A stretch of DNA of 64,000 nucleotides from assembly GCF_005405925.1 (NCBI RefSeq), contig NZ_BJHV01000001.1, positions 6,324,001 through 6,388,000 of the forward strand, read 5' to 3'. A program made the position numbers and the translations under genes. Position 1 is the stretch's first letter. Each line of letters starts with the position of its first letter. This DNA comes from Streptomyces antimycoticus. Its GTDB lineage: Bacteria > Actinomycetota > Actinomycetes > Streptomycetales > Streptomycetaceae. This document shows positions 48,164-57,377 of the stretch, piece after piece. The notes below the pieces were generated by a model. That model saw nothing but the letters and a program-made list of their open reading frames with translations, did not search any database and was not told the DNA's origin.

Positions 48164-50730
48164 CCGTCCTCAAGACCTCACTGCGCAACTTCGTCGCCCA
48201 CAAGGGGCGGATGGCGCTGTCCGCGATCGCCGTGCTGCTGTCGGTGGCGTTCGTCTGCGGCACGCTCGTCTTCACCGACACCACCAACGCCACGTTCGAC
48301 AAGCTCTTCGCGAGCACGGCCTCCGATGTCACGGTCAGCCCGAAGGGCGCCAGCGACAACGACACCCGGCAGGGCCGGATCCGTTCGCTGCCCGGTTCGG
48401 AGCTGGCGCGGCTGAAGCAGGTGGACGGCGTCAAGTCGGTGATCGGCGACGCCACCAGCCAGTCGATCACCGCCGCCGACCGGAACGACAACAGCATCGG
48501 CTCGGACTCCGGCGCCCCGACCATCGGCACCAACTGGGACCCGACCGAGACGCGCTCGGTCCAGATCACCTCCGGTCACGCGCCGCGCGGCCCGACCGAG
48601 GTGATGGTCGACGCCGACACCGCGAAGAACAAGAAGCTGAAGCTGGGCGACGAGATGCGGATCATCGCCATCCCCGGCGAGTTCCGCGCGAAGATCGTCG
48701 GCATTGCCACGTTCCAGGTGACCAACCCCGGCGCCACGCTGGTCTTCATGGACACCGACACCGCGCAGCGCAAGCTGCTCGGCGCTCCCGGGGTGTACTC
48801 CAGCTACCTGCTCACCGCCCAGCCGGGCGTCAGCCACGACCAGCTCAAGAAGAGTGTGGTGGCCGACCTCGGCACCGGTGTGAAGGTGCAGACGAAGGCC
48901 GAGTCCAGCAAGGAGGCCGAGGACGACATCGGCTCGTTCCTGGACGTCATGAAGTACGCGATGCTCGGCTTCGCCGGGATCGCCGTCCTGGTCGGGATCT
49001 TCCTGATCGTCAACACCTTCTCGATGCTGGTCGCCCAGCGCACCCGTGAGATCGGCCTGATGCGGGCCATCGGCTCCAGCCGGAAGCAGATCAACCGGTC
49101 GGTGCTGATCGAGGCGCTGCTGCTGGGCATCGTCGGCTCGATCCTCGGTGTCCTCGGCGGCGTCGGCCTCGCGGTCGGCCTGATGAAGATCATGGGCAGC
49201 GCGGGTCTGCATCTGAGCACCGACCAGCTGACGGTGAAGCCCACCACGCCCATCATCGGCATCGGTATCGGCGTCGTCGTCACCGTCATCGCGGCCTACA
49301 TCCCCGCCCGCCGGGCCGGGAAGATCTCCCCGATGGCGGCCCTGCGCGACGCGGGCACCCCGGCGGACAGCAGGGCCGGCTGGATCCGCGGTGTGATCGG
49401 CACCCTGCTCACCGCGGGTGGCGCGGCCGCCCTGGTGGTCGCGGGGAACGCGGACAAGGCGATCGACGGCTCGATGTTCCTGGGCCTCGGCGTGGTGCTG
49501 ACGCTCATCGGCTTCATCGTCATCGGCCCGCTGCTGGCCGGTCTGGTGGTCCGCGCACTGGCCACCGTCGTCCTGCGGATCTTCGGCCCGGTCGGCCGGC
49601 TGGCCGAGCGCAACGCGCTGCGCAACCCGCGGCGCACCGGCGCCACCGGCGCGGCCCTGATGATCGGCCTGGCGCTGGTCGCCTGTCTGTCGGTGGTGGG
49701 CTCCTCGATGGTCGCCTCGGCCACCGATGAGCTGGACAAGTCGGTGGGCGCGGACTTCATCATCCAGTCCGACATGGGCCAGCCGATCACCGAGGGGATC
49801 GAGAAGTCGGTGCGCCAGGCCAAGGGCCTGAAGCACATCAGCGAGGCCAAGAACATCGACGGCGCCAAGCTCACCCTGCCGGACGGCAAGACGGTCACCA
49901 AGGACCTTTCGGCCGCCAGCCCGACGTACGCGGAGGACCTGCGCACCCCGGTGGTCGAGGGTGATCTGGCCGCCGCGTACGGCAAGGACGCCATGTCGGT
50001 GCCGGAGGGCTTCGCCAAGGACCACAAGGTGAAGAAGGGCGACACGCTGACCGTCGCCTTCAAGGAGGGCCGGACCGCCAAGCTGACCGTCGCCGCGATC
50101 ACCTCGGACGACGTCAGCCTCGACAAGGGCGCGATGTACCTCAACATCGCCACCGTCGAGAACTATGTGCCCGCCAAGCTGATCCCGGCGGACGTCATGA
50201 TGCTGGCGCAGGCCAAGGACGGCCAGGAGGACGCGGCGTACGCATCCCTCAAGGCCCAGCTGCACCACTACCCGTCGGTGAAGGTGCGCGACCAGACCGA
50301 CTACAAGCAGGAGGTCAAGGACCAGGTCGGTCAGCTGCTCAACCTGGTCTACGGGCTGCTGGCGCTGGCGATCATCGTCGCCGTCCTCGGTGTGGTGAAC
50401 ACCCTGGCCCTGTCGGTGGTCGAGCGGACCCGCGAGATCGGCCTGATGCGCGCCATCGGCCTCTCCCGCCGCCAGATGCGCCGCATGATCCGGCTGGAGT
50501 CCGTGGTCATCGCGCTCTTCGGCGCGCTGCTCGGGCTGGGGCTCGGCATGGGCTGGGGAACCACCGCCCAGAAGCTGCTGGCGCTGGAGGGTCTGAAGAC
50601 CCTGGAGATCCCGTGGCCGACGATCATCACGGTCTTCATCGGCTCGGCCGTGGTGGGTCTGATCGCGGCGCTGGTCCCGGCCTTCCGGGCGGCGCGGATG
50701 AATGTGCTGAACGCGATCGCCACGGAATAG
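48160..50730 (+). CDS. FtsX-like ABC transporter permease with two FtsX domains
   Basis: 856 residues. N-terminal helix (MALSAIAVLLSVAFVCGTLVF), a large external MacB-like domain, an FtsX domain with three helices (MLGFAGIAVLVGIFLIVNTF, IEALLLGIVGSILGVLGG, and VVVTVIAAYIPARRAGKISPMAALRDA), a second external domain, and a duplicated C-terminal FtsX domain (RTREIGLMRAIGLSRRQMRRMI). The RTREIGLMRAIG motif occurs in both halves, so the gene is an internal duplication. Coupled to the ATPase gene; together they form a complete exporter with unknown substrate. Confidence 0.94.
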   Translation: MTVLKTSLRNFVAHKGRMALSAIAVLLSVAFVCGTLVFTDTTNATFDKLFASTASDVTVSPKGASDNDTRQGRIRSLPGSELARLKQVDGVKSVIGDATSQSITAADRNDNSIGSDSGAPTIGTNWDPTETRSVQITSGHAPRGPTEVMVDADTAKNKKLKLGDEMRIIAIPGEFRAKIVGIATFQVTNPGATLVFMDTDTAQRKLLGAPGVYSSYLLTAQPGVSHDQLKKSVVADLGTGVKVQTKAESSKEAEDDIGSFLDVMKYAMLGFAGIAVLVGIFLIVNTFSMLVAQRTREIGLMRAIGSSRKQINRSVLIEALLLGIVGSILGVLGGVGLAVGLMKIMGSAGLHLSTDQLTVKPTTPIIGIGIGVVVTVIAAYIPARRAGKISPMAALRDAGTPADSRAGWIRGVIGTLLTAGGAAALVVAGNADKAIDGSMFLGLGVVLTLIGFIVIGPLLAGLVVRALATVVLRIFGPVGRLAERNALRNPRRTGATGAALMIGLALVACLSVVGSSMVASATDELDKSVGADFIIQSDMGQPITEGIEKSVRQAKGLKHISEAKNIDGAKLTLPDGKTVTKDLSAASPTYAEDLRTPVVEGDLAAAYGKDAMSVPEGFAKDHKVKKGDTLTVAFKEGRTAKLTVAAITSDDVSLDKGAMYLNIATVENYVPAKLIPADVMMLAQAKDGQEDAAYASLKAQLHHYPSVKVRDQTDYKQEVKDQVGQLLNLVYGLLALAIIVAVLGVVNTLALSVVERTREIGLMRAIGLSRRQMRRMIRLESVVIALFGALLGLGLGMGWGTTAQKLLALEGLKTLEIPWPTIITVFIGSAVVGLIAALVPAFRAARMNVLNAIATE

Positions 50731-50789
50731 CCAAAGCCAACGGGGGAAATAGGCCCGCTGCCCTTCCATGGGGGGAGGGGCAGAAGGCC

Positions 50790-50835
50790 GACCGGCCCGG
50801 TGTGCGACGGGGGAGCGCACCGGGCCGGTCTTTTC
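50790..50835 (+). terminator. Terminator of the ABC operon
   Basis: GACCGGCCCGGTG (50790-50802) pairs with CACCGGGCCGGTC (50818-50830), followed by TTTTCTG. Confidence 0.85.
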
Positions 50836-50925
50836 TGTGTGAACGATGCCTCCAGAGGCCCGGCATGCGGCCTGGGTGAGCGGGGCGGGGAACGCGCCGA
50901 GCCGCTCGGCCGCTGATCCGGTGGT

Positions 50926-50956
50926 TTGACGTGGAGTGCGCTCCAACTCCTAGCGT
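50926..50956 (+). promoter_or_regulatory. MerR-type promoter of the aldo/keto reductase gene
   Basis: TTGACG (50926-50931) and TAGCGT (50951-50956) are separated by 19 bases, and the spacer holds the inverted repeat TGGAG-TGCG-CTCCA (50932-50945). An over-long spacer with a central dyad is the signature of MerR-family control; no merR gene lies in this window. Confidence 0.7.
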
Positions 50957-50985
50957 GATCGTCACGACCACCAGGGAGGTACCCG

Positions 50986-51972
<987 letters not shown>

Positions 51973-52080
51973 CCGCCACGGTGGTTCATCGGGCGGGAAG
52001 GTCGATCGGCGGGCGACCGATGAGTTTCGCGGTGCCTCGGGGTCTCAGGTGGTGAACGCATCACCTCAAGGGAGATCACC

Positions 52081-52479
52081 ATGACCGAGACCGCGAAAGG
52101 CACCCGGCTCGCCGAGGTGGGCCGGGTTGCCGTCACCGTCGCCGATCAGGACCGGGCGCTGGAGTTCTATGTGGGCACGCTCGGCTTCGAGAAGCGTGCC
52201 GACATCCCCTTCGGCGACGGCCACCGCTGGATCGAGGTGGGCCCGGCGGGCGCCCCGACCGGGATCGCGCTCGTCCTGCCGCGCGAGGGCGGCCAGGGGC
52301 CGGGCTACGACACCGGCATCATCCTCACCTCCGAGGACATCGACGCCGACCACGCGACGCTGCGCTCGCGCGGCGTCGACACCGACCCGGAGGTCCAGCG
52401 CTGGGGCGGCCCGGTGCCGCCGATGTTCAGCTTCCGGGACGGGGACGGCAACGCGCTGATGGTCGTCGAGAACGGCTGA
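52081..52479 (+). CDS. VOC (glyoxalase) superfamily protein
   Basis: 132 residues. RVAVTVADQDRALEFYVGTLGFEKR at the start and MFSFRDGDGNALMVVENG at the end are the two VOC modules. GGGAG lies before ATG 52081. Follows the aldo/keto reductase by 108 bases on the same strand; perhaps part of the same aldehyde response. Substrate unknown. Confidence 0.88.
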   Translation: MTETAKGTRLAEVGRVAVTVADQDRALEFYVGTLGFEKRADIPFGDGHRWIEVGPAGAPTGIALVLPREGGQGPGYDTGIILTSEDIDADHATLRSRGVDTDPEVQRWGGPVPPMFSFRDGDGNALMVVENG

Positions 52480-52551
52480 CCGCAATCGGGCGGGAGCCGG
52501 TTGAAGAGCCGGTTGCCGACGGCCGGTTGCCGGGCCGGTGGTGAGCCGGTG

Positions 52552-52588
52552 GAAGAGCCGGTCCGCGACGGGGGCGGACCGGCTCTTC
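52552..52588. terminator. Bidirectional terminator between VOC and AlkA genes
   Basis: A perfect 15-bp stem (GAAGAGCCGGTCCGC with its complement at 52574-52588) with a seven-base loop, between convergent stops. GAGCCGGT-like units are repeated four times in 52495-52560. Confidence 0.85.
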
Positions 52589-52595
52589 GGTGCGG

Positions 52596-53591
52596 CTACG
52601 ACGCGTGGCGGCCCATGAGCTCGGCACGGACGCGCAGCAGGAGCCCGACCCAGCTGCGGTAGGGCCGCCAGCCGTCGGCGATCCCGGCCAGCCGGCTGAT
52701 GTCGCCGGAGACGGTCTCGTCGAGGCCGTACGCGGTGGCGAGGGCCGCGTGCAGTCGCGGTTCGTGGCGCGGGAAGACATCGGGGTGCCCGGCGCCGCGG
52801 ATGAGGATGAGCTCGGCGGAGAACGGGCCGATGCCGGGAAGGGTGCGCAGCGCCGCGAGAGCGTCGTCCACCGGCAGCGCGCGCAGTCGTGCGGCGTCGA
52901 GTTCCCCCGCGTCGGCCGCCTCCGCCAGTGCGTGCAGCCGCTCGATCTTCACCTCGGTCAGCCCGGGGACCCGGGTGATCGCGCGCAGCACCGGCGGGGT
53001 GGGGAAGGCGTGCAGGGTCCGGCCCGCGATCTGGACCCGCCGTCCGTACCGCTCGGCGAGGCGGGCCTTGATGGCGGCGGCCTGGGTCATACGGATGCGG
53101 TGGCCGATGACCGCCCATACGGCGGCTTCGTAGGGGGAGTGGAAGCACACCGGCCGAAGGCCCGGAAATTCCGCCATGAGCCCGGCCGCCACGGGGTCGG
53201 CGGCGAGTTCGGGGAAGCCGCTTCCGTCGACGTCGAGCGAGAGGATGCGGGCGAGTTGGGCCCGGACGGCGTCCTCGGACCTGGACGGCTCCCCGGGGGA
53301 TACGGGCCCGGGCCCGGCGGACGCGGGGTCCGCCGGGGAGCCGTCCAGGTCGCCGTCCGGTTCGCCGGTATGGACGGTGAACTCGACCCGTACCGTGCCC
53401 GCTTCACCGTCCGCCGTCTCCTCCTGCCGCACCGCGGCCGCCACCGTCGCGTGGCCGTCGTCGGCGGGAAAGGCCAGGCGGAGCACCTCGTCCGCCGTGC
53501 CCGAATAGTTCGCGGGGGTGAAGCCCTCCAAGAAGCGGACGCTCGCCGCCAGCGAGAAGGGACCGGCCGGGGTGAGGGAGACGGCGGTCAC
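52596..53591 (-). CDS. DNA-3-methyladenine glycosylase II (AlkA-like)
   Basis: 331 residues. AlkA N-terminal domain (SLTPAGPFSLAASVRFLEGF) and HhH-GPD domain: YEAAVWAVIGHRIRMTQAAAIKARL, then the helix-hairpin-helix LPGIGPFSAELILIRGAGHPDVFP with the catalytic Asp in PDVFP. Removes alkylated purines in base-excision repair. It lacks the Cys residues of an iron-sulfur cluster. An Asp/Pro/Gly-rich insert of about 40 residues lies between the domains. GTG 53591 has GGAGG six bases upstream. Two bases from the upstream VOC gene, so co-transcribed. Confidence 0.9.
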   Translation of the reverse strand: MTAVSLTPAGPFSLAASVRFLEGFTPANYSGTADEVLRLAFPADDGHATVAAAVRQEETADGEAGTVRVEFTVHTGEPDGDLDGSPADPASAGPGPVSPGEPSRSEDAVRAQLARILSLDVDGSGFPELAADPVAAGLMAEFPGLRPVCFHSPYEAAVWAVIGHRIRMTQAAAIKARLAERYGRRVQIAGRTLHAFPTPPVLRAITRVPGLTEVKIERLHALAEAADAGELDAARLRALPVDDALAALRTLPGIGPFSAELILIRGAGHPDVFPRHEPRLHAALATAYGLDETVSGDISRLAGIADGWRPYRSWVGLLLRVRAELMGRHAS

Positions 53592-53593
53592 GA

Positions 53594-53965
53594 TCAGCCT
53601 CCGTGCGCGGTGATGGCGTAGCCCTCGGGGCCGATGAAAGTGAACGTGAGGCCGAAGGGGCTGTCCTGCGGCGGGGCGACGATCGGCACCCCGGCGTCGG
53701 CGAGCTGGTCGTGCAGCGCCTGGGCGTCCGTGGTGCGGAACCACAGGGCCACGCCGAGACCGGGCCGTGCGACGTCGTCGAGGTCCACGCCCGGCAGCGG
53801 CTCGCGGACGGCGAACGCGATCGGCTGGGTGGTGAACACCACGGCGCCGGGAGGCGATGCCGGGGCCCGCCGCAGTCCGAGGTGCTTTTCGCAGAAGGCG
53901 GCCGCCGCCTCGACATCGCGTACCTGCAGGGCGATGAAGTCGGGGCCGTCAAGGGTGGCGGTCAT
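53594..53965 (-). CDS. VOC-family protein under MarR control
   Basis: 123 residues. FIALQVRDVEAAAAFCEKHLGLRR and AQALHDQLADAGVPIVAPPQDSPFGLTFTFIGPEGYAITAHGG are the paired modules. GGGGAGG lies before ATG 53965. It is divergent from a MarR gene, with two operators between, and is followed by the AlkA gene in the same operon. The function may be detoxification; substrate unknown. Confidence 0.88.
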   Translation of the reverse strand: MTATLDGPDFIALQVRDVEAAAAFCEKHLGLRRAPASPPGAVVFTTQPIAFAVREPLPGVDLDDVARPGLGVALWFRTTDAQALHDQLADAGVPIVAPPQDSPFGLTFTFIGPEGYAITAHGG

Positions 53966-53984
53966 GGGTCCTCCCCAGGTGTTG

Positions 53985-54002
53985 ATGTCAGGATTTTGAC
54001 AT
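53985..54002. promoter_or_regulatory. MarR operator, site 1
   Basis: ATGTCAGGATTTTGACAT, a TGTCA-N6-TGACA dyad 20 bases before the VOC gene. It is the exact reverse complement of site 2. Confidence 0.8.
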
Positions 54003-54030
54003 TCCCGGACTGTACGCACGCCTCCCCCCT

Positions 54031-54048
54031 ATGTCAAAATCCTGACAT
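54031..54048. promoter_or_regulatory. MarR operator, site 2
   Basis: ATGTCAAAATCCTGACAT, the exact reverse complement of site 1, centred 46 bases from it. It runs into the ATG of the MarR gene, so binding should block the gene's own expression. Confidence 0.8.
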
Positions 54049-54508
54049 GGAAGACCGGACTCCCGTGGCCCCGCCGCACCCCGCTCACGACGTCACCGAA
54101 CATGTGGGATACCGCCTCAAGCGCGCCGCCGCGGCGCTGCGCGGCGCCATGGACAAGGCGCTGCGCGAACGCGGTCTGACGGTGCCGCAGTACGCCTGCC
54201 TGGAACTCCTCGACCAGCGGCCCGGCCTGTCCAACGCCGAACTCGCCCGGGGCACCTTCGTCACCCGGCAGTCCATGAACGTCGTCCTGCGCGGCCTCCA
54301 GGACGCGGACCTGATCTCCCGGCCCGCCACCACCGACCACGGCCGCGCCCTCCCCGCCCACCTCACCGAGGCCGGCCGCGAACGGCTCGACGCGGCCCGG
54401 TCCGCCGTCTACGCCATCGAACGGACGATGGTCGACGCCCTCCCGCAACGCCGCCTGGCCGCCCTCCTCGCCGACCTCGACCGCATGGCGGAAGCCCTCG
54501 GCGGCTGA
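54047..54508 (+). CDS. MarR-family regulator
   Basis: 153 residues. Winged-helix core LTVPQYACLELLDQRPGLSNAELARGTFVTRQSMNVVLRGLQDADLISRPATTDHGRALPAHLT, with dimer helices at both ends. ATG 54047 is the only sensible start; it has no Shine-Dalgarno and lies within operator 2, so the transcript may be leaderless. Divergent from the VOC-AlkA unit that it probably controls. The stop lies next to the convergent gas-vesicle operon. Confidence 0.9.
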   Translation: MEDRTPVAPPHPAHDVTEHVGYRLKRAAAALRGAMDKALRERGLTVPQYACLELLDQRPGLSNAELARGTFVTRQSMNVVLRGLQDADLISRPATTDHGRALPAHLTEAGRERLDAARSAVYAIERTMVDALPQRRLAALLADLDRMAEALGG

Positions 54509-54515
54509 GTCCGCA

Positions 54516-54812
54516 TCAGTCGCGGGGAAGCAGGGTGCCGAGGGGACCGAGGTCCAGGTTGAGGTCCTCCGGTGTCAGTCCGTGCTGGTCACACAGCTCC
54601 GCCATGCGCTGGTCGAGCAGCATCAGCGTGGTGCCGATGTGCTCGACCTGGCCGTCGGTGAGGCCGCCCGCGTCGATGCGGCGGATGGCCTGGCGTTCCA
54701 TCAGCTGGCGGAGGAGTTCGACGACGGTCAGCACGAGGGCCGCCAGGTCGCGGCCGACCGAGTCGCGGTCGATGTCGAGGCGGGTGGGGGACGGGGGCGT
54801 CAAGGGGCTCAT
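54516..54812 (-). CDS. gvpK: Gas vesicle protein GvpK
   Basis: 98 residues. Matches GvpK: RLDIDRDSVGRDLAALVLTVVELLRQLMERQAIRRID and LTDGQVEHIGTTLMLLDQRMAELC. Last gene of the operon; overlaps gvpS by four bases. Confidence 0.92.
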   Translation of the reverse strand: MSPLTPPSPTRLDIDRDSVGRDLAALVLTVVELLRQLMERQAIRRIDAGGLTDGQVEHIGTTLMLLDQRMAELCDQHGLTPEDLNLDLGPLGTLLPRD

Positions 54813-55105
54813 AGCGGGCCGCTGTCGGTCCAGGGGGCCGGGACCCGCTCGTTGACCGAGGAGAGCAGGGCGTGCAGGGAGAGGCGGACGAGGGGGACCT
54901 CGGCGATCGCGATGACGAGGTCGCCGGTGACGACGACACCGGTGGCGAGCACCCGGTCCAGGAGGTCCACGAGGGGGACGCCGAGCGGTCCAAGGGCCTC
55001 GGCGGGGGTGGTTCCCCAGGCCGGGGCCTCTTTGCGGGCGATGTCGGCGGGGGCCGCTTCCCATGCCGCTTTCGCCGGGGCGGCGTCCCAGGCGGCCCTG
55101 GTCAT
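54809..55105 (-). CDS. gvpS: Gas vesicle protein GvpS (GvpA-like)
   Basis: 98 residues. The GvpA/J-type core PLVDLLDRVLATGVVVTGDLVIAIAEVPLVRLSLHALLSSV follows an Ala/Trp-rich N-terminus. Minor shell or nucleation component. Overlaps gvpL and gvpK by four bases each. Confidence 0.88.
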   Translation of the reverse strand: MTRAAWDAAPAKAAWEAAPADIARKEAPAWGTTPAEALGPLGVPLVDLLDRVLATGVVVTGDLVIAIAEVPLVRLSLHALLSSVNERVPAPWTDSGPL

Positions 55106-55950
55106 GAGGGCGTCCTTCCGCTGGTGCGTCTCTCGTCGGCGGTCCCTCCGTCGGTGAGTCCCCCGTCGGCGATCCCTCCGTCGGCGAAGGAGTAGGGCGC
55201 CCACGGCCCGGAGAGTTCGATCTGGATGTCCGTCTCGTCGCGGCGCAACGACGCGAGGGCGGCGCGTAGTTCGCGCTCCCGGCCCAGGTCGAGGAGGTAG
55301 GCCGCGTTCAGCACATGGGTACGGTGCTTCCCGGTCACCTCGACGCCGTGCGGGCGCAGCCGGCGCGCGGCGACGGCGAGGCTCCGCACGGCGGTGTCCA
55401 CCCGCTCGGCGGCCCGCAGCGTCTGGGTGTGGTGCTGTTCGCGACTCCGCTGCCGGGTGCGGACGCGGTCCAGATAGGCGCGGCCGCTGGCCGGACCGTC
55501 CGCCGGGGCGGCTTCCGGGGCGGGCGGCGGCGGTCCCGCCGGGGCGTAGACCTTGACGCCCCATTCGGCCCGGCCCGCGATCCGGTCCAGCGCGGTCAGG
55601 AGGGACGTCTCCCGCTCGCCCAGCGCCTCGCGGGCCCGGTCGTCGTCGAGATAGAGGGTGGCCAGCGGCAGCGGAACGGTGGGGGCCAGCGCCGCCGCCG
55701 CCGTGATCACCGTGTGGTGGGCGCGGGCGCAGCGTTCCAGCTCATCGCGGTCGGACAGCCGCCGCCGCAGCGCCTCCTCGCCGAACCCGGCCGCGGGCAC
55801 GTCCTGGACCACGGCGGTGAGCGGGCCCGCCGTGAGCGTACGTACGGAGGCGCCGGTGTCGAGCCCGGGGAGCGCGGCCAACGCCGTGAGGGCGCCGCCG
55901 TGGCAGACCGCGAAGGCGTAGGTGAGGGTGGAGGCCTCGGGCGGGGTCAT
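55102..55950 (-). CDS. gvpL: Gas vesicle protein GvpL/F
   Basis: 282 residues. GvpL/GvpF fold: TYAFAVCHGGALTALAALPG at the start, LERCARAHHTVITAAAALAPTVPLPLATLYLDD, EWGVKVYA and the terminal ELSGPWAPYSFAD. Assembly factor that binds GvpA. The last 20 residues are GGxxDGG-type repeats. Confidence 0.9.
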   Translation of the reverse strand: MTPPEASTLTYAFAVCHGGALTALAALPGLDTGASVRTLTAGPLTAVVQDVPAAGFGEEALRRRLSDRDELERCARAHHTVITAAAALAPTVPLPLATLYLDDDRAREALGERETSLLTALDRIAGRAEWGVKVYAPAGPPPPAPEAAPADGPASGRAYLDRVRTRQRSREQHHTQTLRAAERVDTAVRSLAVAARRLRPHGVEVTGKHRTHVLNAAYLLDLGRERELRAALASLRRDETDIQIELSGPWAPYSFADGGIADGGLTDGGTADERRTSGRTPS

Positions 55951-56321
55951 CTGTCCGCGCCCTCCTCTGCGACCGTGGCGCCGACCGCGCTGAGCCGCTC
56001 ATCGGAATCCACCCGCGATTCCAGGGCGTGGAGCCGTTCGCGCAGTTCCGCGTTCTCCTGGGCCAGGGCGTCCTTCGCGGCGCGCGAGGAGAGGGCGGGA
56101 TCGGTTTCCCACCAGTCGATTCCGGCCTTGCGAGCGGTGTCCACGGAGGAGATGAACAACCGCAGCCGGATGGTGAGCAGTTCGATGTCCAGCAGGTCGA
56201 TCTTGATGTCTCCGGCGATCACGATGCCCTTGTCCAGGACGCGTTCGAGGATCTCGGCGAGGTCGGAGGGGTGCCGGTCGGCGGTCACGGAAGGGGGGTA
56301 CACCAGATCGCGGTCAGTCAT
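55947..56321 (-). CDS. gvpJ: Gas vesicle protein GvpJ
   Basis: 124 residues. GvpA-like core (LAEILERVLDKGIVIAGDIKIDLLDIELLTIRLRLFISSVDTARKAGIDWWETDP) plus a C-terminal coiled coil (ALAQENAELRERLHALESRV). A minor structural protein at the vesicle tip or nucleus. Four-base overlap with gvpL and eight-base overlap with gvpG. Confidence 0.9.
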   Translation of the reverse strand: MTDRDLVYPPSVTADRHPSDLAEILERVLDKGIVIAGDIKIDLLDIELLTIRLRLFISSVDTARKAGIDWWETDPALSSRAAKDALAQENAELRERLHALESRVDSDERLSAVGATVAEEGADR

Positions 56322-56583
56322 GGCGGCTCACCCTCGCCCTTCCTCCCGGGCTTCGGCCGTCCGAGCGCTCCAGCAGATCCAGCAGCCGATCCTCCTCCCG
56401 GTCGAACTCCTCGGGGCCGATCGCCCCCGACTCCAGGGCCTCGTTCAGCGCGGCCAGCCGGGCGCGCAGCACCGACGGATGGCACAGCTCCTCCTCCGCG
56501 AGGTCCCGCACGCGCTCCGCGATCCACACCACTCCCCGCACCGGTGCCAGCGGGAAGAGGACGACCTGGCTCAGCACCCCCAT
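56314..56583 (-). CDS. gvpG: Gas vesicle protein GvpG
   Basis: 89 residues. GvpG pattern: LFPLAPVRGVVWIAERVRDLAEEEL at the start and LESGAIGPEEFDREEDRLLDLLE. Assembly factor. One base separates it from gvpF. Confidence 0.9.
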   Translation of the reverse strand: MGVLSQVVLFPLAPVRGVVWIAERVRDLAEEELCHPSVLRARLAALNEALESGAIGPEEFDREEDRLLDLLERSDGRSPGGRARVSRHD

Positions 56584-56584
56584 G

Positions 56585-57313
56585 TCAGGCCCGGCCTTCC
56601 GCGAAGCTGTAGCAGGGCAGCGGTCCGGTGAGCCGCAGCTCGACCCGGTCGCGGTGGCCGGCCGCGAAGCGCTCCACCACGCCGTGGAACCGCCGCTCCT
56701 CGCGCCGGTCCAGCAGGAAGGAGACGTTGAGCACGCATCCCTCGACCTCCGGGCCGTGCACCTTGGCGTCCGCCACGGCGGAGAGCTCCGCGAGCACCGC
56801 GGCCGCGGCGGCGGCCGCCCTGCGCCCCAACCCGCGCGCCACGGCCTCACCGAGCCGCACGCTGGCCTCGTACCCCGGGGCCCTGCGGGCGGCGGTGCGC
56901 AACCGGCTCACCTCGGGGTCCTCCCGTACCAGCGAACTCAGGTCGGCCTCGGTGGGCAGCGCCTTGAGGTTCATCTCGACCCGGCCGTCGACGCGTTCGA
57001 GCGCGGCCAGGCAGTCGTTCTGGGACGACAGCAACTGCTGGCGCACCGACTCCTCGTCGGGGGCGATCATCCCGAAGCGCATCGGCAGCACCGGCCCGTC
57101 CGCCGCCAGCGTCAGGGCGAGGTCCTGGTGGGCGAGGAGGTCGCGCCGCTTGGCGCGCAGCCGGGCGGGAGCGTCGCTGATCACCGCGGCCAGCGCTCCG
57201 GCCCGGAGGGTACGGACCGGGACGGGCCGCTCGCCCACTCCGGTGCGGCCGGGCGGCACCGCGTGGGAGGCGCGGACGACGCCGTAGACGTACACGCTCC
57301 GGGGCGCGGTCAT
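56585..57313 (-). CDS. gvpF: Gas vesicle protein GvpF
   Basis: 242 residues. VYVYGVVRASHAVPPG, LLAHQDLALTLAADGPVLPMRFGMIAPDEESVR, VEMNLKA and LRLTGPLPCYSFAEGR define GvpF/L. It binds the main shell protein during assembly. Its Shine-Dalgarno GAGGAGG lies inside a tandem repeat derived from the end of gvpA. Confidence 0.92.
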   Translation of the reverse strand: MTAPRSVYVYGVVRASHAVPPGRTGVGERPVPVRTLRAGALAAVISDAPARLRAKRRDLLAHQDLALTLAADGPVLPMRFGMIAPDEESVRQQLLSSQNDCLAALERVDGRVEMNLKALPTEADLSSLVREDPEVSRLRTAARRAPGYEASVRLGEAVARGLGRRAAAAAAAVLAELSAVADAKVHGPEVEGCVLNVSFLLDRREERRFHGVVERFAAGHRDRVELRLTGPLPCYSFAEGRA

Positions 57314-57377
57314 GGATCAGTCCTCCTCGGATTCACGGATCAGTCCTCCTCGGATTCATCGGTCAGTCCTCCTCGGA
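57314..57377 (-). repeat. 23-bp tandem repeat carrying stop codon and Shine-Dalgarno
   Basis: Two exact-length copies (57314-57336 and 57337-57359) of a unit containing CAGTCCTCCTCGGATTCA, plus a third partial copy at 57360-57377 that is the coding end of gvpA. On the minus strand every copy reads GAGGAGGACTGA, so the gvpA stop and a perfect Shine-Dalgarno occur three times in a row before gvpF. Confidence 0.85.

Noticed and set aside
48178..50946. A 922-codon minus-strand open frame over the FtsX-type permease
   Set aside because: Low-complexity Arg/Gly/His composition and complete overlap with a well-conserved permease.
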